Shown here: positions 32,928 to 45,500 of the stretch, piece after piece
Numbering within the stretch: the first letter of the stretch is position 1
Layout: each line of letters starts with the position of its first letter
Source of the DNA: Acholoe squamosa
Taxonomy: Eukaryota > Annelida > Polychaeta > Phyllodocida > Polynoidae
Assembly (NCBI GenBank): GCA_949317995.1
Contig: OX439037.1
Coordinates: 72,293,762 to 72,357,761 of the forward strand
Length of the DNA stretch: 64,000 bases
Direction of reading: 5' to 3'
Made by a program: the position numbers and the translations under genes
Notes under the pieces: generated by a model
Seen by the model: only the letters and a program-made list of their open reading frames with translations
Told to the model about the DNA's origin: nothing
The model's database searches: none

Positions 32928-33448
32928 ATGTACATGGAGATGGGGATGAAACAGAACCCGCCACCCACCTACTGTCTCCCTATGGCAGCAGCGTCCGGAA
33001 GCCCCTCATCCGGAAGTACCCCGCAGGCAGTGTCAACACCTCCCAAGGTTGTTGCACCACCTCCGAAACCAAAGGACACGATTACCATCAAGACCGGTAA
33101 CGCCGAAATTTGGTTTGAGAAATCTCGCCAGGGGAAGCGGATGTCCAAAAGGCCATCTACACCCACTGGGAGAGATGTGTTCGTGATAGAGCAACAGAGT
33201 TTCATCAGGGTCTCCTAAACGATACCCTGTTATGTATGAAACAGGTGGGCGATGCTGAAAAGGAACGCCTCGAGACTCTCATCCGAGACAAAGTCAAGGC
33301 TCGGGAGGAGGATGCTGTAGCTGCCAAGGAACAGGCAGCTATGGATGTACACGTTCTCGAGAAACGGGTTAAGGAAGAGATTACTCGGAATACAAATCTG
33401 AACACTAAGTTCATGAGAGTATTCGTGGAGATGGGGATAATTGTGTAA
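32928..33448 (+). pseudogene. element A ORF5, Pro-rich start and coiled-coil end, frameshifted
   Basis: The first half (32,928 on) encodes a Pro/Ser-rich stretch and GNAEIWFEKSRQGK. At about 33,140 the coding sense moves to another frame (ADVQKAIYTHWERCVRDRA), which stays open to 33,448 and encodes a charged helix (EKERLETLIRDKVKAREED, VLEKRVKEEI) likely to form a coiled coil. No family is recognised. The frame change marks decay or a further programmed shift. Confidence 0.45.
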
Positions 33449-35074
33449 TTCAGGACATATATCTATTATTATATCCTGAAAGTTCTATTCGGATTAGGAT
33501 CCATATTTATAAAAATCTGATAGTAGATTTGCTGCTGCTATTCACACCCGGATGCTGATACCCGACTTCTCCTAACTTCTGCTGTTACCTGTTCCTGACC
33601 ACTATATAGGATGGACTTGTACGATATTCTACTATTGTTCCGAATGGACTTCTCTACACTATTTATTACTTCCTGATCAACCAGTTTTGGACTTACACTA
33701 TGTCAACTACATACAAAGGATTACGATTATACCTGTTGACTACCGGACTATTACTTCATACCATTCGGATCTACTTATGAACAATAGCACTTCTAGAGGA
33801 TTGTGGGTAGCTGCCCCTAATTCAACTTCCGTGTTTATATACATATTACCTTGGATTACAATAGACATTAGCACGTCCATCCCGTGGTTAGCTGACCACT
33901 TCACCTATTTACCTGGCATCCAGCAGACTGCGGCGCAAGACATCACCAGCATTCGATATATTCATGTATATAAAATAACTATTTTTGCTAATATTATTTC
34001 TATATGTATGATACATTATTGCATACTTTCATACGGGTTAATATTAATACGGATCTCTTGTTACTATTCATATTATTTAACATGATCCGATACCTTCATA
34101 GTGTATATCCACCAGATTATCATAACTGTCCTGCGCGACATATTTTTGTATAAATATAATTATCTGGTGCTATTGTCAACGGATGGTTACATGTGGTGAA
34201 GTGAATGTACATGGAATCCAGGGAAGTTCATTTGATCCTTTTATTGCATAGCTGACATGAGTGTTTCATAAAGGTGGTAACAATGATAACACTCGCCAAG
34301 ATCTAAGCTCTGCCTCCGATCCTATAGCTCAACCTGTCGTAGGTTCTAGGAATAGGTGTAAGTTGGGAGAGATGATTGGGAGCTGCTCAAGCTGCCTTTT
34401 ATATGAAGGGCTTGAGTAGCTCGCATTGTTGTGAAATATTCTATACACGTGGCTCAATGAAATAGAGATACGTGTCATAGGGAGAGGTTGCCACCTGTGG
34501 GTTAATCATATTGATGAGGATTGAGAGGAGATTGTGAAATATTCTCTCATTCCAAATATGGCACCACAGGTGGACCCCACATCCTCCAGCTGGGCTGTGT
34601 GGGTGTAGATATGATTGGAATGTTATTACATCCGTCTACATTATGTCACAGAGTCTCATGGAGGAAGTGAGTCCGTGATAACTTATGGATCCTGGTTCCT
34701 GTTGGGGAATACAGGAGATTGTTGAGTATGGATCGTGAGCAGAGCTTGGGATTTATATGGCGAAGAAATTAGTAAATATGAAAAATAATAATAATACCCA
34801 GAATGGTCCATTGACACTATGGTAGTTATTTGGTACATGATGATGTCATATACGTTATTCTACTGATTTTTTTTCTTTTCAAGTGTATGTACATAACGGT
34901 TACATATCATAATGTTTCTAAAACTCACGAGCCTCTAACGGATTTATTGGTCATGTCATACGAAGGTATCATTAGACAGTATAGTTACTCTAAAAGTCTT
35001 TCTCAAGACTACATAATCATTTGTGATGTTAATAATTACGAACTCATTAGGATGTTATTATGTGGTTTATTCAT
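33449..35074. other. long non-coding region of element A before the 3' LTR
   Basis: About 1.6 kb, AT rich, no convincing gene. A 132-codon ORF (33,687-34,085) lacks motifs and has a composition like its surroundings. The function, if any, is unknown (packaging or 3' UTR signals are possible). Confidence 0.5.
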
Positions 35075-35300
35075 TATTTAACAGTTTCGTTACATATAAC
35101 TGTTATCTACCCACATACGCGAATTATAACAATTATCCTGGTAGTAATACCGTAAATATGATATATTATTATGTGGTACAAAATGTTAAATAACAGTTCC
35201 GTTACACACAACTGTTACCTTTTCCACATATTCGCATTAAATTTTAACATCCGGATTGTTATTCCGTAACTATAATTACTATCTCGTATATGAAATTAAC
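35075..35300. repeat. two-unit tandem repeat (about 115 bp) near the 3' end of element A
   Basis: Both units run taacagtt(t/c)cgttaca...aactgtta ... cacata..cgcga/attt ... ttataacaat/ttttaacat ... taccgtaa/tccgtaac. The second starts near 35,190. Each begins with an inverted pair aacagtt...aactgtt. The pattern is diverged and lies about 140 bp before the 3' LTR. Confidence 0.6.
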
Positions 35301-35438
35301 TTTCAAATGATACTGTACATAATGTTAATGTTATATCTATGGTTGTACCTCTATTATAAGGGTTAAGACATATCGTAATGTTATCCCTATATAATAATAC
35401 AATAGTTATAACTCCTTCCTAAATGTCTGGGGGAGTAG

Positions 35439-35810
35439 TGTAGAGGTACGTAAATACAAACCATAGTGTTGGGTACTGTCTGGCGTGGCGGGTGAGTCGA
35501 AACGTCGGATGTTCCTCAGGTTCCGGATAGGTGGCAGCACCGATCCGGGTCTGTGGGGACATCTGACGACGAACACCTAGGTCCTTATATAAAGGCCAGG
35601 GCTCAGCCGCTACGTCAGAGGCCCTTCTGGCCTCTGATCATGTAAGACCTTTTTAATATCTATTAGCTGCCCTTATACCACCTACCGGGTAGCTGTGAGT
35701 GTTCCTATAATAAAACTATTCGTTGGCATACACTTGAATCACCGCCTTGCTCCTTCTTTCCCAATTAGTAAGGCCCGAACCACCAAGTCCGTAAGACTAA
35801 AACCATTACA
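35439..35810 (+). repeat. 3' LTR of element A
   Basis: Matches 23,194-23,563 with about 4 percent differences. A short purine tract (gggggagtag) stands directly before it as a candidate polypurine tract. Confidence 0.9.
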
Positions 35811-37192
35811 CTGCTATGGTAAGGTAGGCCTGCCTTCCTTTCTGATAGCCAGCTACATTTTAGTGAGCGCTGTTAGCCTCAGCCCTGCTTTCACTTTTCC
35901 AAGCAGCAAAAAACTGTGCAGAGTGGCAACAGTTCCACAGAGAAAAAATAGCAGTGGAAGGAAAAAATAGCAGTGGAAAACCTCGTTCTATCAAGAGTGG
36001 CTACACTGGGGTTTTGCTAATTATATACATACCCTGTCAGGTGCACTTGACCCTGAAATGTCTTCAAGTATGTTACCAACTAAAAGAGAGAAGGAAAGCA
36101 TGATGTTACTATGCCCTTAATGCATGAGTAGACTCAAGAGCCCTCAAGGACTATGAGAATACCCATTCAAGTGCTCTTAACTCATGAGTAGCCTCAATAG
36201 CCCACAAAGACTCTCAGCAGGTGCATTGACGAGGAATGTCCCCTACACAGGTGCTCCTAAACTCAGGGGAAACCACTATCATTTCTCAGAATAAAATAAG
36301 GGGTGGTGTTAATACTGGAAGTGGAATAGTGAAGGACTGCATAGTACTTCCTATTAGTTGCTGGCCCAACACCACTAGCTATTTTATTGTAGTAACACTA
36401 GGTCTTACGAGATGGTAAGAGATGTGCCTATGCGTACATCGTATAGGTAGCGATTGCAGAGCCATTTGAATTAACCTTCAGGCTTCCTGGAACGTTTAAT
36501 AAAGGTGGCATTGGCTTTACCCAAAGGTCTATGGATAAAGGTCACATCCAATTTGAATGAGAAAAGGCCCTTTGCACCACAAAAGTGCAATAAACACTTT
36601 GAGATATTGTAACCAATGATTGTCATTGTTTGTCCAATTTCAAATGCATCGATTGTGGTCCAAAAGCTGCAGTCATTGCTACTAACAACCTTTTATTCAG
36701 GAACCGATCTGTATTACCAAGTACCCAAGGTCATCTGGATGCTATTGTGTTTCCCTCTAAGAACCCTCACCCCCTTCTGTCCCAGTGACCTGAATGCTGA
36801 TACCCAAAGCCACAATGTTTATACTTTTTTTCTACAAGAGAGGTGTATCACTTTTGGTGACACCGATTCCTTTATTCAAGGGAAGCTGCACTGGTACATC
36901 GATATTCCTTGTGGGGCCTTTTTCTTGTCAGAATGCAAGTCATGGCTGGTTGTATTATCTACATATATGCTAAACATAATATGCTTAACAAACATAGAAA
37001 CAAAGCATTATAGGGTTTGATAATTGTTGTAGGGAGGTTTACAGCTGGATGGTACTCTGAAACTACACAGCAGAATGATTGGGAGCTAACAACTGGAGCT
37101 TAATTCAAAACATCCTGGGATCCCAACCCCAGCGGTCTTAGTGTAGGCACATATCATAAGACCTGGCTTCACAGTGGAGAGGGAGTGCCTTG
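35811..37192. other. no gene recognised; possible upstream part of the split gene
   Basis: Open frames (36,236-36,418; 36,616-37,020) show no motif. Near 36,110-36,230 a 70-bp unit with actcatgagtag.ctca is repeated twice. The first exons of the gene that begins at 37,193 may lie here but I cannot identify them. Confidence 0.45.
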
Positions 37193-37467
37193 CAGAGCTA
37201 CTCGAAACCTGTGTTGTATGTCATGGTCCAGCAACTGTCGCAATGTCAAAACCAGAGGGTATGATGATCGAGGTTACAAGGGTATGCCAATTCAAAGATT
37301 GTGGACATCAGCACACTTGGAGAAGCCAACCTAAGATACGCAACATGGTTGTTGGCAATCTGAGACTATCAGCTGCCATTTTATTTGGCAGCCTTCAATC
37401 AAGAAAAACCCTTCGCCTGTTTGATCAGATGAAGGTATTGAATTGTCTTCACTCATACTCTACATAG
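37193..37467 (+). pseudogene. uncharacterised CxxC-type animal protein, exon 1 seen
   Basis: After a likely acceptor (gccttgcag) the frame encodes CVVCHGPATV ... VTRVCQFKDCGHQHTWRSQP ... VGNLRLSAAILFGS, a pattern I know from a widespread, uncharacterised family of multi-exon proteins in invertebrates and fish (CxxC, later C..GH...W.SQP, then GN..l..ailf.G). The Cys/His pairs look like a zinc finger. The end of the exon near NCLHSYST is uncertain, since no clear GT donor is visible. Exons 2 to 5 follow at 37,677, 38,071, 38,510 and 51,698. Confidence 0.6.
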
Positions 37468-37676
37468 AGCATGCATTGATTTAGCCATCTAAATTGAGGG
37501 AAATACTTCTGTTGTCCGGGTCAGCAGGTCAACTTCGTTCAAGAAAGTAAATTGAGGACAATAACCAACAATCAGTGGAATAAATTCCTCATGTGCACCC
37601 AGGGGTAGTAAGAGCCTTAGGACGTTAAACAAATAATCAATCAATCATCCTTAGCAACTCATTTTGTCTCTTTTAG

Positions 37677-37832
37677 ATACCACGCATCACAACACAAACA
37701 GGCATCAACATCAATACTTAGAACCTACAGTCATGCTTGGATGGCAAGAAGAACAGCAATGTTTAATAGAGATACTGAAACAGTTGAAAGCTGAACTGGA
37801 GGTATCCGGAGATGCAAGCCATGAAAGCCCAG
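37677..37832 (+). pseudogene. same gene, exon 2
   Basis: Lies between tctcttttag and cccag|gtactt. It encodes HQHQYLEPTV, an EEQQCLIEILKQLKAELEVS helix and GDASHESPG, matching the family pattern hQ..Yl.P.v...W...q..l...l....l..sGD...dSPG. It ends in phase 1, which the next exon continues. Confidence 0.65.
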
Positions 37833-38070
37833 GTACTTTTTTCAGAACCTTCATTACTATTGACAGCATCTAGTTTCTTCACATAAAAATAATGACAGTG
37901 CATCTATCACTATCTAAATAGTTTTAAAAGATTTTTTCATAAACAATGTGGATTAGATACAGAATTTCACAAGAAAAGTTGCAACTGGAGGTTAATTCGC
38001 AAGGTTTATCCTAGTCATGAACCTCGCTCAACACAAATGAATATGAAATGAGTGCCCTCCTCTGTTACAG

Positions 38071-38147
38071 GCTTTCACGCAAAACTGGGCTCGTACACAT
38101 TAATTGAAAACAGGATCAATCAGGTCATAGCACAAGAGCTGGTGCAG
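38071..38147 (+). pseudogene. same gene, exon 3
   Basis: A 77-bp exon between ctctgttacag and gcag|gtaatt. It encodes FHAKLGSYTLIENRINQVIA and then QELVQ, the family stretch H.AK.GSYtlie...n.v....lvq. The phases fit both neighbours (SPG|F and LVQ|SNE). Confidence 0.7.
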
Positions 38148-38416
38148 GTAATTATCTGGGGCTCCCATAAATGATGTCATACTTTACTTGGGCATTTTGA
38201 CCGCCCTTCCCGTCTCGTCAAACTTTGCTATAGAAATGTATAGTAGGCTTGGATCCCTCTCCATGCTGCATGATCTAATTCATGGACAGCCCCTCTGCCT
38301 GTGATTTTACTTGAATTTTCATCCTTGTGTTACATGTGTAACCCTTCTGTGAAAGATTACTTTTAAGAGTGATCCTAAATGCTTATGGGTTGTGTACAAG
38401 TCGGGGCTTATACACA

Positions 38417-38418
<2 letters not shown>

Positions 38419-38484
<66 letters not shown>
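38419..38484. repeat. (AT)33 microsatellite
   Basis: Uninterrupted at dinucleotide repeat of 66 bp in the intron before exon 4. ORFs reading through it (YIYIYI) are artefacts. Confidence 0.98.
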
Positions 38485-38489
<5 letters not shown>

Positions 38490-38509
38490 GGATCTCTATT
38501 GTTTTACAG

Positions 38510-38787
38510 AGCAATGAAGTTCCCAATAGTGCATGGATAGAAAGTGAGGGACTACAGAAATGTGTCAAGGACTTAGAAGGAAGATGCCCTAAAATTGGAA
38601 CGATCACAACAGACAGGCACAAGCTACTGGGCAGCTGCATCAACGCCAGATGGGAACCCAGACATGATCAGAGAAAAGTTTCTGTCTTGCTTGAACCACA
38701 TTTGCTATATGCATGAGGGACATGGTGACAGTTTTCCAAGATGTGCCCTTGGACGAATAGAGACACATCATGAATGGCTTAGCCCAG
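38510..38787 (+). pseudogene. same gene, exon 4, with an internal frame break
   Basis: Begins after gttttacag with SNEVPNSAWIESEGLQKCV and the TDRH motif of the family. It then changes frame near 38,620 to YWAAASTPDGNPDMIREKF, NHICYMHEGHGDSFPRC and EWLSPG. The expected DVWH-like segment between these parts is absent, so an internal deletion explains the break. It ends cccag|g exactly where element C is inserted. The conserved D and H residues could belong to an RNase H-like or transposase-derived fold, which is inference only. Confidence 0.65.
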
Positions 38788-38788
38788 G

Positions 38789-38885
38789 TGTAGGGGCACA
38801 GTTTGTAATAAGCGTCACGTAGGTACAAGTTGGGCAGTTACCGAGTGGGGTGTACAGTCAGGTCTGAGAACGGTATGCTGGGGAG
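38789..38885 (+). repeat. truncated 5' LTR of element C
   Basis: Matches the first about 97 bp of the 3' LTR (50,564 on) and then diverges after atgctgggg. The rest of the LTR, the primer binding site and the gag start are deleted. Confidence 0.85.
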
Positions 38886-38899
38886 AGGAGGGGTTTCGA

Positions 38900-41336
38900 A
38901 GCTGAACGGGCGGCTCATCTGGAATGGAAAAGAAGGTGTGATCAAGAAAAGGTCAGGAGTGAGAAAATGATTGAGTTTCAGAAAAAAGAATGTGAATGGA
39001 AGAAAGCTCAATTATTGGAATTGGAAAGTTCTGTAAGAGAATTTGTATCTGAAGTGGAAGGGTTACGGAGAGAGAAATGTGGATCGGAAGGAGTTTTGGA
39101 AGATTTGTAATGCAATAGGGAAACTAAGCTGTCCCAGCTCCATGAGATCGATGATCAGGTAAGAGGAAAGGAAAAGCAATATGATTTAGTAGCACAGAGG
39201 TTTGAGGACACCAATGAACAGTTGAACCAAATCAGTGCTGCACTAGAAGAAAGAACCGGAGAACATGATGAAACGTCAGAACACTATCAGATAAGAATAG
39301 AAGCTTCTAAGAGTCTCTTGAGCGACTTGAACAAACAAGTCCAAGTCCAGCAAGAAGTGTATGACAAGAACAAAGAAATTATCAGGAAACAAACAGAAGA
39401 GCATGTTCAGTTACGGGATCATCATATTCGGGAAAATGATAAGTTGATTAAGGACATTAAGGAGAATAACCAGGTTCTGTACAAAGAACGAGAGGATCTG
39501 ATTTACGAAATTACTCAGATCTGGTGTCAGATGACAGGGGTTGGAAGTGAAGGGAGCGAGGAAATCGAAAGCCTCGATGTAAGTAGTATCCTAGATGGGG
39601 GTCAGGTTAAGGCGGCTGTCTGTTCGTCAACGCCTAAGCCTATCCTGAAGAAAGGATATAGTCCCTTTGTGAACGACAAGGCGGACAGGAATGTGGTAGG
39701 TGACCGGTATCAACTGGATAGAGATTGGAATGTTCGTTTGAGTGTAGGTCAGAAGGATACCACCTTTACGACGGATGGGGAGTATCAGTATATAGACACC
39801 AGGGGGCACCCTATGTCCTCGACCTGTGTCGATGATACTACGCTAGATGGCGTCGTAGAGGATGTATATAAGGAAGGCCAGGGTGACGACCAAGGGCATT
39901 CTGTTATTGGCGACCGAACCTATCAGATCTCTAGAGATTCAGGATTCAGTACAGCTGAAAAGAACAATAACACTCCGAAGCCTCGGTTGAATACGGATAA
40001 ACCCATTCAGAATCAGCCATACCCGGGAACCAACCCGAATCTGGAAACTGGACCCGACTCGGGAACCAAACCCAATATGTATGGTAATAGTAGCTGGGGC
40101 AATACGAACAATTCTAATTCGGGATGCTTCGGAACCTCAAGATCTGGTGGGGGTGATGGTAGGAAGAGTAAGGAGCAAAAGATGTTAGATTGGAGTTTGG
40201 AACAATGCACTAGGTTGAGAAGTAAGGAAATCTCTGCTAAGAGAAATCAGATTGAAACCAAACCCTTTGACGGATCAGAACCCTGGAGGGATTGGTTTTC
40301 AGATTTTACGGATGATAGGGAGGTTGATGGTTACTCTTATGAGGAATCGGCTCCTCTCCTAGTAAGATGCCTTAAGAAGGGACCAGGAAGAATTGCTGTT
40401 GACCAATGGAGGGTCCAGTATCAAGGAAATGGGATGTATGCTCAGTTGGTAGAGTTATGTAGCGGATATTTGGGAGGTATAGTGTCTAAAGACCCCATGA
40501 CTCAGTATAAGAAAAGAATTCAGAAAGCACGGGAATCGGTAAGGGTATACGGACTGGAACTTCAGATCCTGTTAAGGAAGGCTAGGCCTAACGTAACCCT
40601 GGATGATGACTATATGAATAGTGAAATGATCTCTCATTTCATTAAGGCGTTGAGAGAGAAGGATCATCAGGATTGTACGTATAGGGCCTGGAAGTGTGGA
40701 GCCAGTATGAATACTGTGTTTGATGCAATTGAGGACTTGAATCTGAAAAGGACATTCCTTACCGGATACATGCCTCAGGAAAGTAGCAGTTCCGTAATGC
40801 CCACTTTGAAACCGGTAGAGAAGATTACGGCTGCCCCTGTGTCTGAAGTAGAAAATTGATATGAGATTATTGAGTTTGAGGAGGAAGATGGCAGCTTTTC
40901 TGCTGTTACATTCCCTAAGGGGAATGGTAAGAAGTTTGTTTCTCGGCATAGTTTTACTACCCAGCCTAAGAAGGGGGAGTCGGAAGATAATAGAGGGAAA
41001 CCTCCAGTATCTAAGCCGGAGGATCAGAAGAAAGAGACCAGGGACCCTTCTCAGGATATGAAGCAAATGATGGAAAGTATGATGAAGTCTTTTAGGGAGG
41101 AGTTGGAGAGTCACAGGTGGGAAAAACCTCAGTTTGACAAATCCAGAGTAAGATGTTATAGGTGTCAAAAGATGGGGCATATTGCCTATGATTGCCGAGG
41201 GTCCGAACCTGTGTCTCGAAGTGTTTCAGGAATTGAGGAGGTGGTTGAGAATTCGGCTATTTTAGAGAGGGTTGAGATTTTGGCTGTAGACTCAACTTGT
41301 AGAAGAAATGTAAGCCAAGGTACTGTCGACAGTTAA
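38900..41336 (+). pseudogene. Gag of element C
   Basis: A 5'-truncated frame with stops at about 39,109 and 40,857. It encodes a long coiled coil (to about 39,530), a low-complexity linker, a capsid-like domain (PWRDWFSDFTDDREVDGYSY, DPMTQYKKRIQKARESVRVY), a Lys/Met-rich stretch and one CCHC knuckle (CYRCQKMGHIAYDC, about 41,154-41,195). The order and motifs match Gag of element A, with many substitutions. Confidence 0.8.
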
Positions 41337-41354
41337 TCGTAGATAGAATCCGGA

Positions 41355-42504
41355 ATGAGTATGTCTGGCAGGGCAAGTGAGGAGGCTGATCACCTCTCCC
41401 TTCCCGGGGCCAGGGAACCTAGTGAGTCAGTTAATCGGAGGATTGAGAGTGTACCAATTACCACTAGGGAAGAGGAAGGACTGTGGGTCTCTGAGCCCAC
41501 TTGTGTATGTGTGGCACACCTTCCCCCAGATCATCCCTGTTTGAAACACATAAGACAACAGGGGTTGGATCTTGGCATTTCGGAAGATTTTGATCGGTTT
41601 ACTGGGAACTCCTCTCCATTGGGAGGTAGGAGATGGTATGTGCCTGTTACGATTCAGGGTAGGACTGGGGAATTCTTGGTCGATACTGGGGCTAGTCACT
41701 CGTTGGTTTCCAAGCGGTTCCTCAGCCAGCTGCCAAATAAGACTGAGAACCTCATAACGGGGTAAAGGCTTGTATAGCCGACAGATCAGATATGCAGGTT
41801 GTTGGTAAGGCATTTATGAAGGTGGAAATTGGAGAACGAGAATTCGTTATATGTCCAATTATAGCGGAGGTTAAGGACGATCCCTGCTAGCACAACTCAA
41901 CCAAATGATGTCTTTTTTACATGAATAAGATGGATTTTCACATAAAAATGACGTACATTTTACGAGCTATGCTAGGTGGGATGGTATACTCGGGATGGAT
42001 TTTGCTAGTCTCTTTGAGGCTGAGTTGAACCCAAGCCAGGGTATTTTGAGTATCAGGAAACCATATGACATCCAGGTTGTATGCCTGCTCCGACAGATCA
42101 GTTCAGTGGCTAGTGTGGTAGACACAGTCAAGATTCCTCCGGGGGTCTCCTGTGATGTGTTGTGTACCACTGAAAGGGCTCTGAAGGGACAGGAGAGTTT
42201 GTTTGAACCGAATACTGCCCACCTGGCGAGTATTGGATTGGAATCTGTAGATACTTTGGTAGGGAACCCGTTCTGGAATGTGCTACCCGTGATGAATCGC
42301 GGAGGTGAAACTATATACCTCAAGAAAGGTTCTGAAATAGGAGCATTAACTCTGGTAAACGTGGTAAGGGATTCGGTCAGTAAGCCTGATGAGGCAATGA
42401 TTCCATCAGGGACGGTGAAACTGAATGAACAGCTGGATAAGATTTTTGAGGATTCTTCTTTGGAAAATGGTTATCAGAAAATGGAAGTACGGAATCTGTT
42501 ATGA
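41355..42504 (+). pseudogene. Pol of element C, protease region, interrupted by a small insertion
   Basis: The active site FLVDTGASHSLVSKRF lies at about 41,670-41,720. A frameshift follows at about 41,760. A 99-bp insertion (41,882-41,980) interrupts the gene before the second protease segment. The frame from 41,995 continues to the start of RT. The N-terminal part LPPDHPCLKHIRQQGL matches LPPGHPCLEYLKGCG of element A. Confidence 0.8.
41882..41980. mobile_element. 99-bp MITE-like insertion in element C protease
   Basis: The sequence is extra relative to elements A and B. Its ends ccctgctagcac and gtgcta.. (right end gctatgctaggtggg) are imperfect inverted repeats. No coding content. Confidence 0.5.
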
Positions 42505-45500
42505 AAGTATGAGGAAGCATTCGGTTACTCAGGTGGACCCTTAGGTCGGAACGATAAGGTCTTGCACCATATCAACACTGGAGACGCTGAACCCTTTAAG
42601 ATTCCATATAGACGTTTGCCTCTGAAGAAAAAGATTATCTGTGAAAATGAGATTTATGATCAGTACTAGCCCCTGGTCCAGTCCCGTGGTGATGACTACG
42701 AAAAAGGATGGTAGCATCCGCTTCTGTGTAGATTATAGGAAGTTGAATGGCATGACTAAGAAGAATTCATATCCTCTCCCCAGGGTTGATGAAACGTTGG
42801 ATGTCTTGGGTGGAAAGAATTGGTTCTGTACTCTGGATTCGCAATCCGGGTATTGGCAGATTAGGATGAACCCTAGTGACATTGAGAAAGCAGCGTTTTC
42901 TAATCATTTGGGATTATTTGAATACAAGGTTATGCCATTTGGTCTCTGTAATGCGCCTGCAACGTTTGAAGCCATGATGGGCACTCTTTTGGGTGATCTG
43001 TTATGGAAGAAATGTTTGGTGTATTTGGATGACGTGATTGTGTTTGGCAAGACGTTCCGTCAATGTCTGGATAACTTGGAAGTAGTGATAAGGAGACTTG
43101 TCTCCAACGGATTACGTCTGAAAGCTAAGAAGTGCGAATTGTTTAGAAAATCCATTACATACTTGGGAAGGATAATATCCCCAGAAGGTATTTAGGCTGA
43201 TCCTGAAAAGGTGGAGAGTGTGCAGAATCGGGAGAAACCAGTGACCGCTAGGCAGATCAGGTCGTTCCTAGGATTTTGTAGCTATTATAGGGATTTCATT
43301 CCGGGTTACTCACGAGTGAGTTTTCCCCTACAAAGTATTGCACACTGGACACCCGGACGGGCTAAGGAACCCTTCCCATGGGGTAAGGATCAGGAGGAGG
43401 CATTCATTAAGTTGAAGGCTCTGTTTACGGATACTCCGGTGTTAAAGTAACCTAATACAACAGGGCACTTTATTTTAGATCCGGATGCTAGCAACGATAG
43501 CATTGGAGCAGCACTTTCCCAGGTCCAGGATGGTGTGGAAGTTCCAATCGCGTTTGCTAGCAACACTCCGAATAAAGCTCAGAAGAATTACTGCACCACT
43601 AAGAGGGAACTCTTAGCTGTTGTGGTTTATACTAAGAAATTTAGACATTTTTTGTGGCGTACGAATATCACGTTGAGGACCCATCATTCATCACTCCGTT
43701 GGCTACTTAATTTTAAGGATGCTGAAGGAATGATGGGAAGATGGTTGGTCCACCTTTCAGAATTCGGATTGGAAAATAGTCAGGTACAACATAGGTCAGG
43801 AAATAAACATACTAATGCGGATGCTCTCTCCAGGAGACCAATTAAGAAGTGCCATCGGGAGGATTATGATGATTGCGGACAACATAATGCAGTCATTGCG
43901 AATGTAAGAATGCCGTATAGGGATCATCCTGAAACCCTAATCGAATGGTCACCCGAGACTATTTGTCAGTTTCAGAATAAAGATTCCATAACTAGGAAAC
44001 TCCTGGAGACGGTCCCACTTGGAATAAAACCTATGAGACCTGCTATTAGTATGGAGAATAGGGAGATGAGAAGATTTCTAGCTCAGTGGACTGAGTTAGA
44101 AGTTAGGAATGGAATTTTATGTAGATGGAAAATAAGTCCAACAATTGAGATTCTTCAGATTGTTATTCCGAATGCTATGCGACGGGATATTATGTAATAC
44201 TGCCATGGCCACGTGACAAGTGGTCATTTTGGGAAGAATAGATCTCTGGAAAAACTTTTCCGGAGATACTATTGGCCGGGGATGAGTGGGGATCTGCTTA
44301 GATGGGTTGCCACTTGCCCTGATTGTTGTAAGAATAAACCTGGTGAGGGACTAGGAAAAAATCCCTTAATTCAGTAGTTGTTTGGAGTATGTTTCGCCAG
44401 AATTGCAATCGATATTATTAGTGGGTTCAATACAACCCCTAGGGATAACACTTGCATGATAGTAGTTTGTGATTATTATACGAAGTATACGAAGGTGTTC
44501 CCTTTGAAGAATCATATAAGGCTGTTACTTGTGCGGAAGCATTTGTAAGAGGCTGGGTGTTGCAGTTTGGGGTTCCCCTTATGCTTCACAGTGATCAAGG
44601 AAGGGAGTTTGAATCGGAATTGTTTCAGGAAATGTGTAATTACCTGGCTATCTGTAAGACACGTACGAATCCATATCATCCTCAGTCAGATGGCTTGGTA
44701 GAAAGGTTCAACCGGACCTTGTTACAAGTTCTGAAACCATTGGTAAATAAGTATCAGGATGATTGGAATGTTCAGTGTGATTTTGTAGTGCATGCATACA
44801 ATAGTACGGTGCATGCTTCTACTAATTGTACTCTGAATATGTTGGTTTATGGTGAGGATATCATCATGCCAGCAGACCTGGTATTTGGTGTGATCGGAAT
44901 AAGCCCTGAAACTCCATGTTCTATAATGTTTGTGGAGTCACTGAGGGATAACTTTAAGAAGGCTTATGAACTCATTCGGAAGCATTTTGAAAAATCAGCA
45001 AGGTGGCAGAAGGTAGGTTATTACACTGGGTTGAAACCTAGGTTCTTCAGGGTAGGTGATAGAGTCTTGTGATTCTATAAACCCCTCGATAATCTGAAAG
45101 TGGTTTCCAGTTGGGATGGCCCACATGTCATAACACAGATTATTTTTTTAAACTAGCTGTTTTATAAAAGACCTGAGTGGTCATGTAAGAAGGTGTCATG
45201 TGGAAGTATTGAGGCCCTATATGGGTAGAAAATTGGCGGAAGAAGTGTATGGATTAGGTCCGAATGTTATGGAATTACCTGAGTTCATACACTTACCTGA
45301 ATTGGGTGAGGATGAGGACTCGGAAACAGTTCCGGATGAGAAGGTGCTATCTGTAAAGATAAAGTGGAAACCACGAAAGTTGCCTATGATAGGTAACAGG
45401 AAAAGATGAAGGAAGAAGAAGAATGTGGTGAAAGTGATTGAGAAGTGCGTTAAGAATAAAAAAGTCTCGGCAGGAGTTGGAAAGACAAAGCAATCCGGGA

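Larger units (their letters stand above)
23194..35810 (+). mobile_element. Ty3/gypsy LTR retrotransposon, element A (12.6 kb)
   Basis: Two LTRs (23,194-23,563 and 35,439-35,810) of about 370 bp, differing at roughly 15 positions, frame a primer binding site, gag, pol, three further reading frames and about 2 kb of non-coding sequence. The domain order PR-RT-RH-IN is that of Ty3/gypsy. Gag has two point stops, and pol has lost most of RT and gained a 226-bp insertion, so the copy is dead. Flanking 4-5 bp do not match (cttc/ctgc), so the target duplication has decayed or the ends come from two copies. Confidence 0.9.

Noticed and set aside
33687..34085. 132-codon hydrophobic ORF before the 3' LTR of element A, considered as an envelope-like gene
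   Set aside because: It has scattered hydrophobic residues but no signal peptide, no clear membrane anchor and no cleavage site, and no counterpart was recognised in B or C.
36616..37020. 134-codon plus-strand ORF
   Set aside because: No motif, no splice context that fits the gene downstream, composition like the surrounding sequence.
38369..38716. ORFs on both strands through (AT)33 with Tyr-Ile repeats
   Set aside because: They are produced by the microsatellite. Only the part after 38,510 is a real exon.
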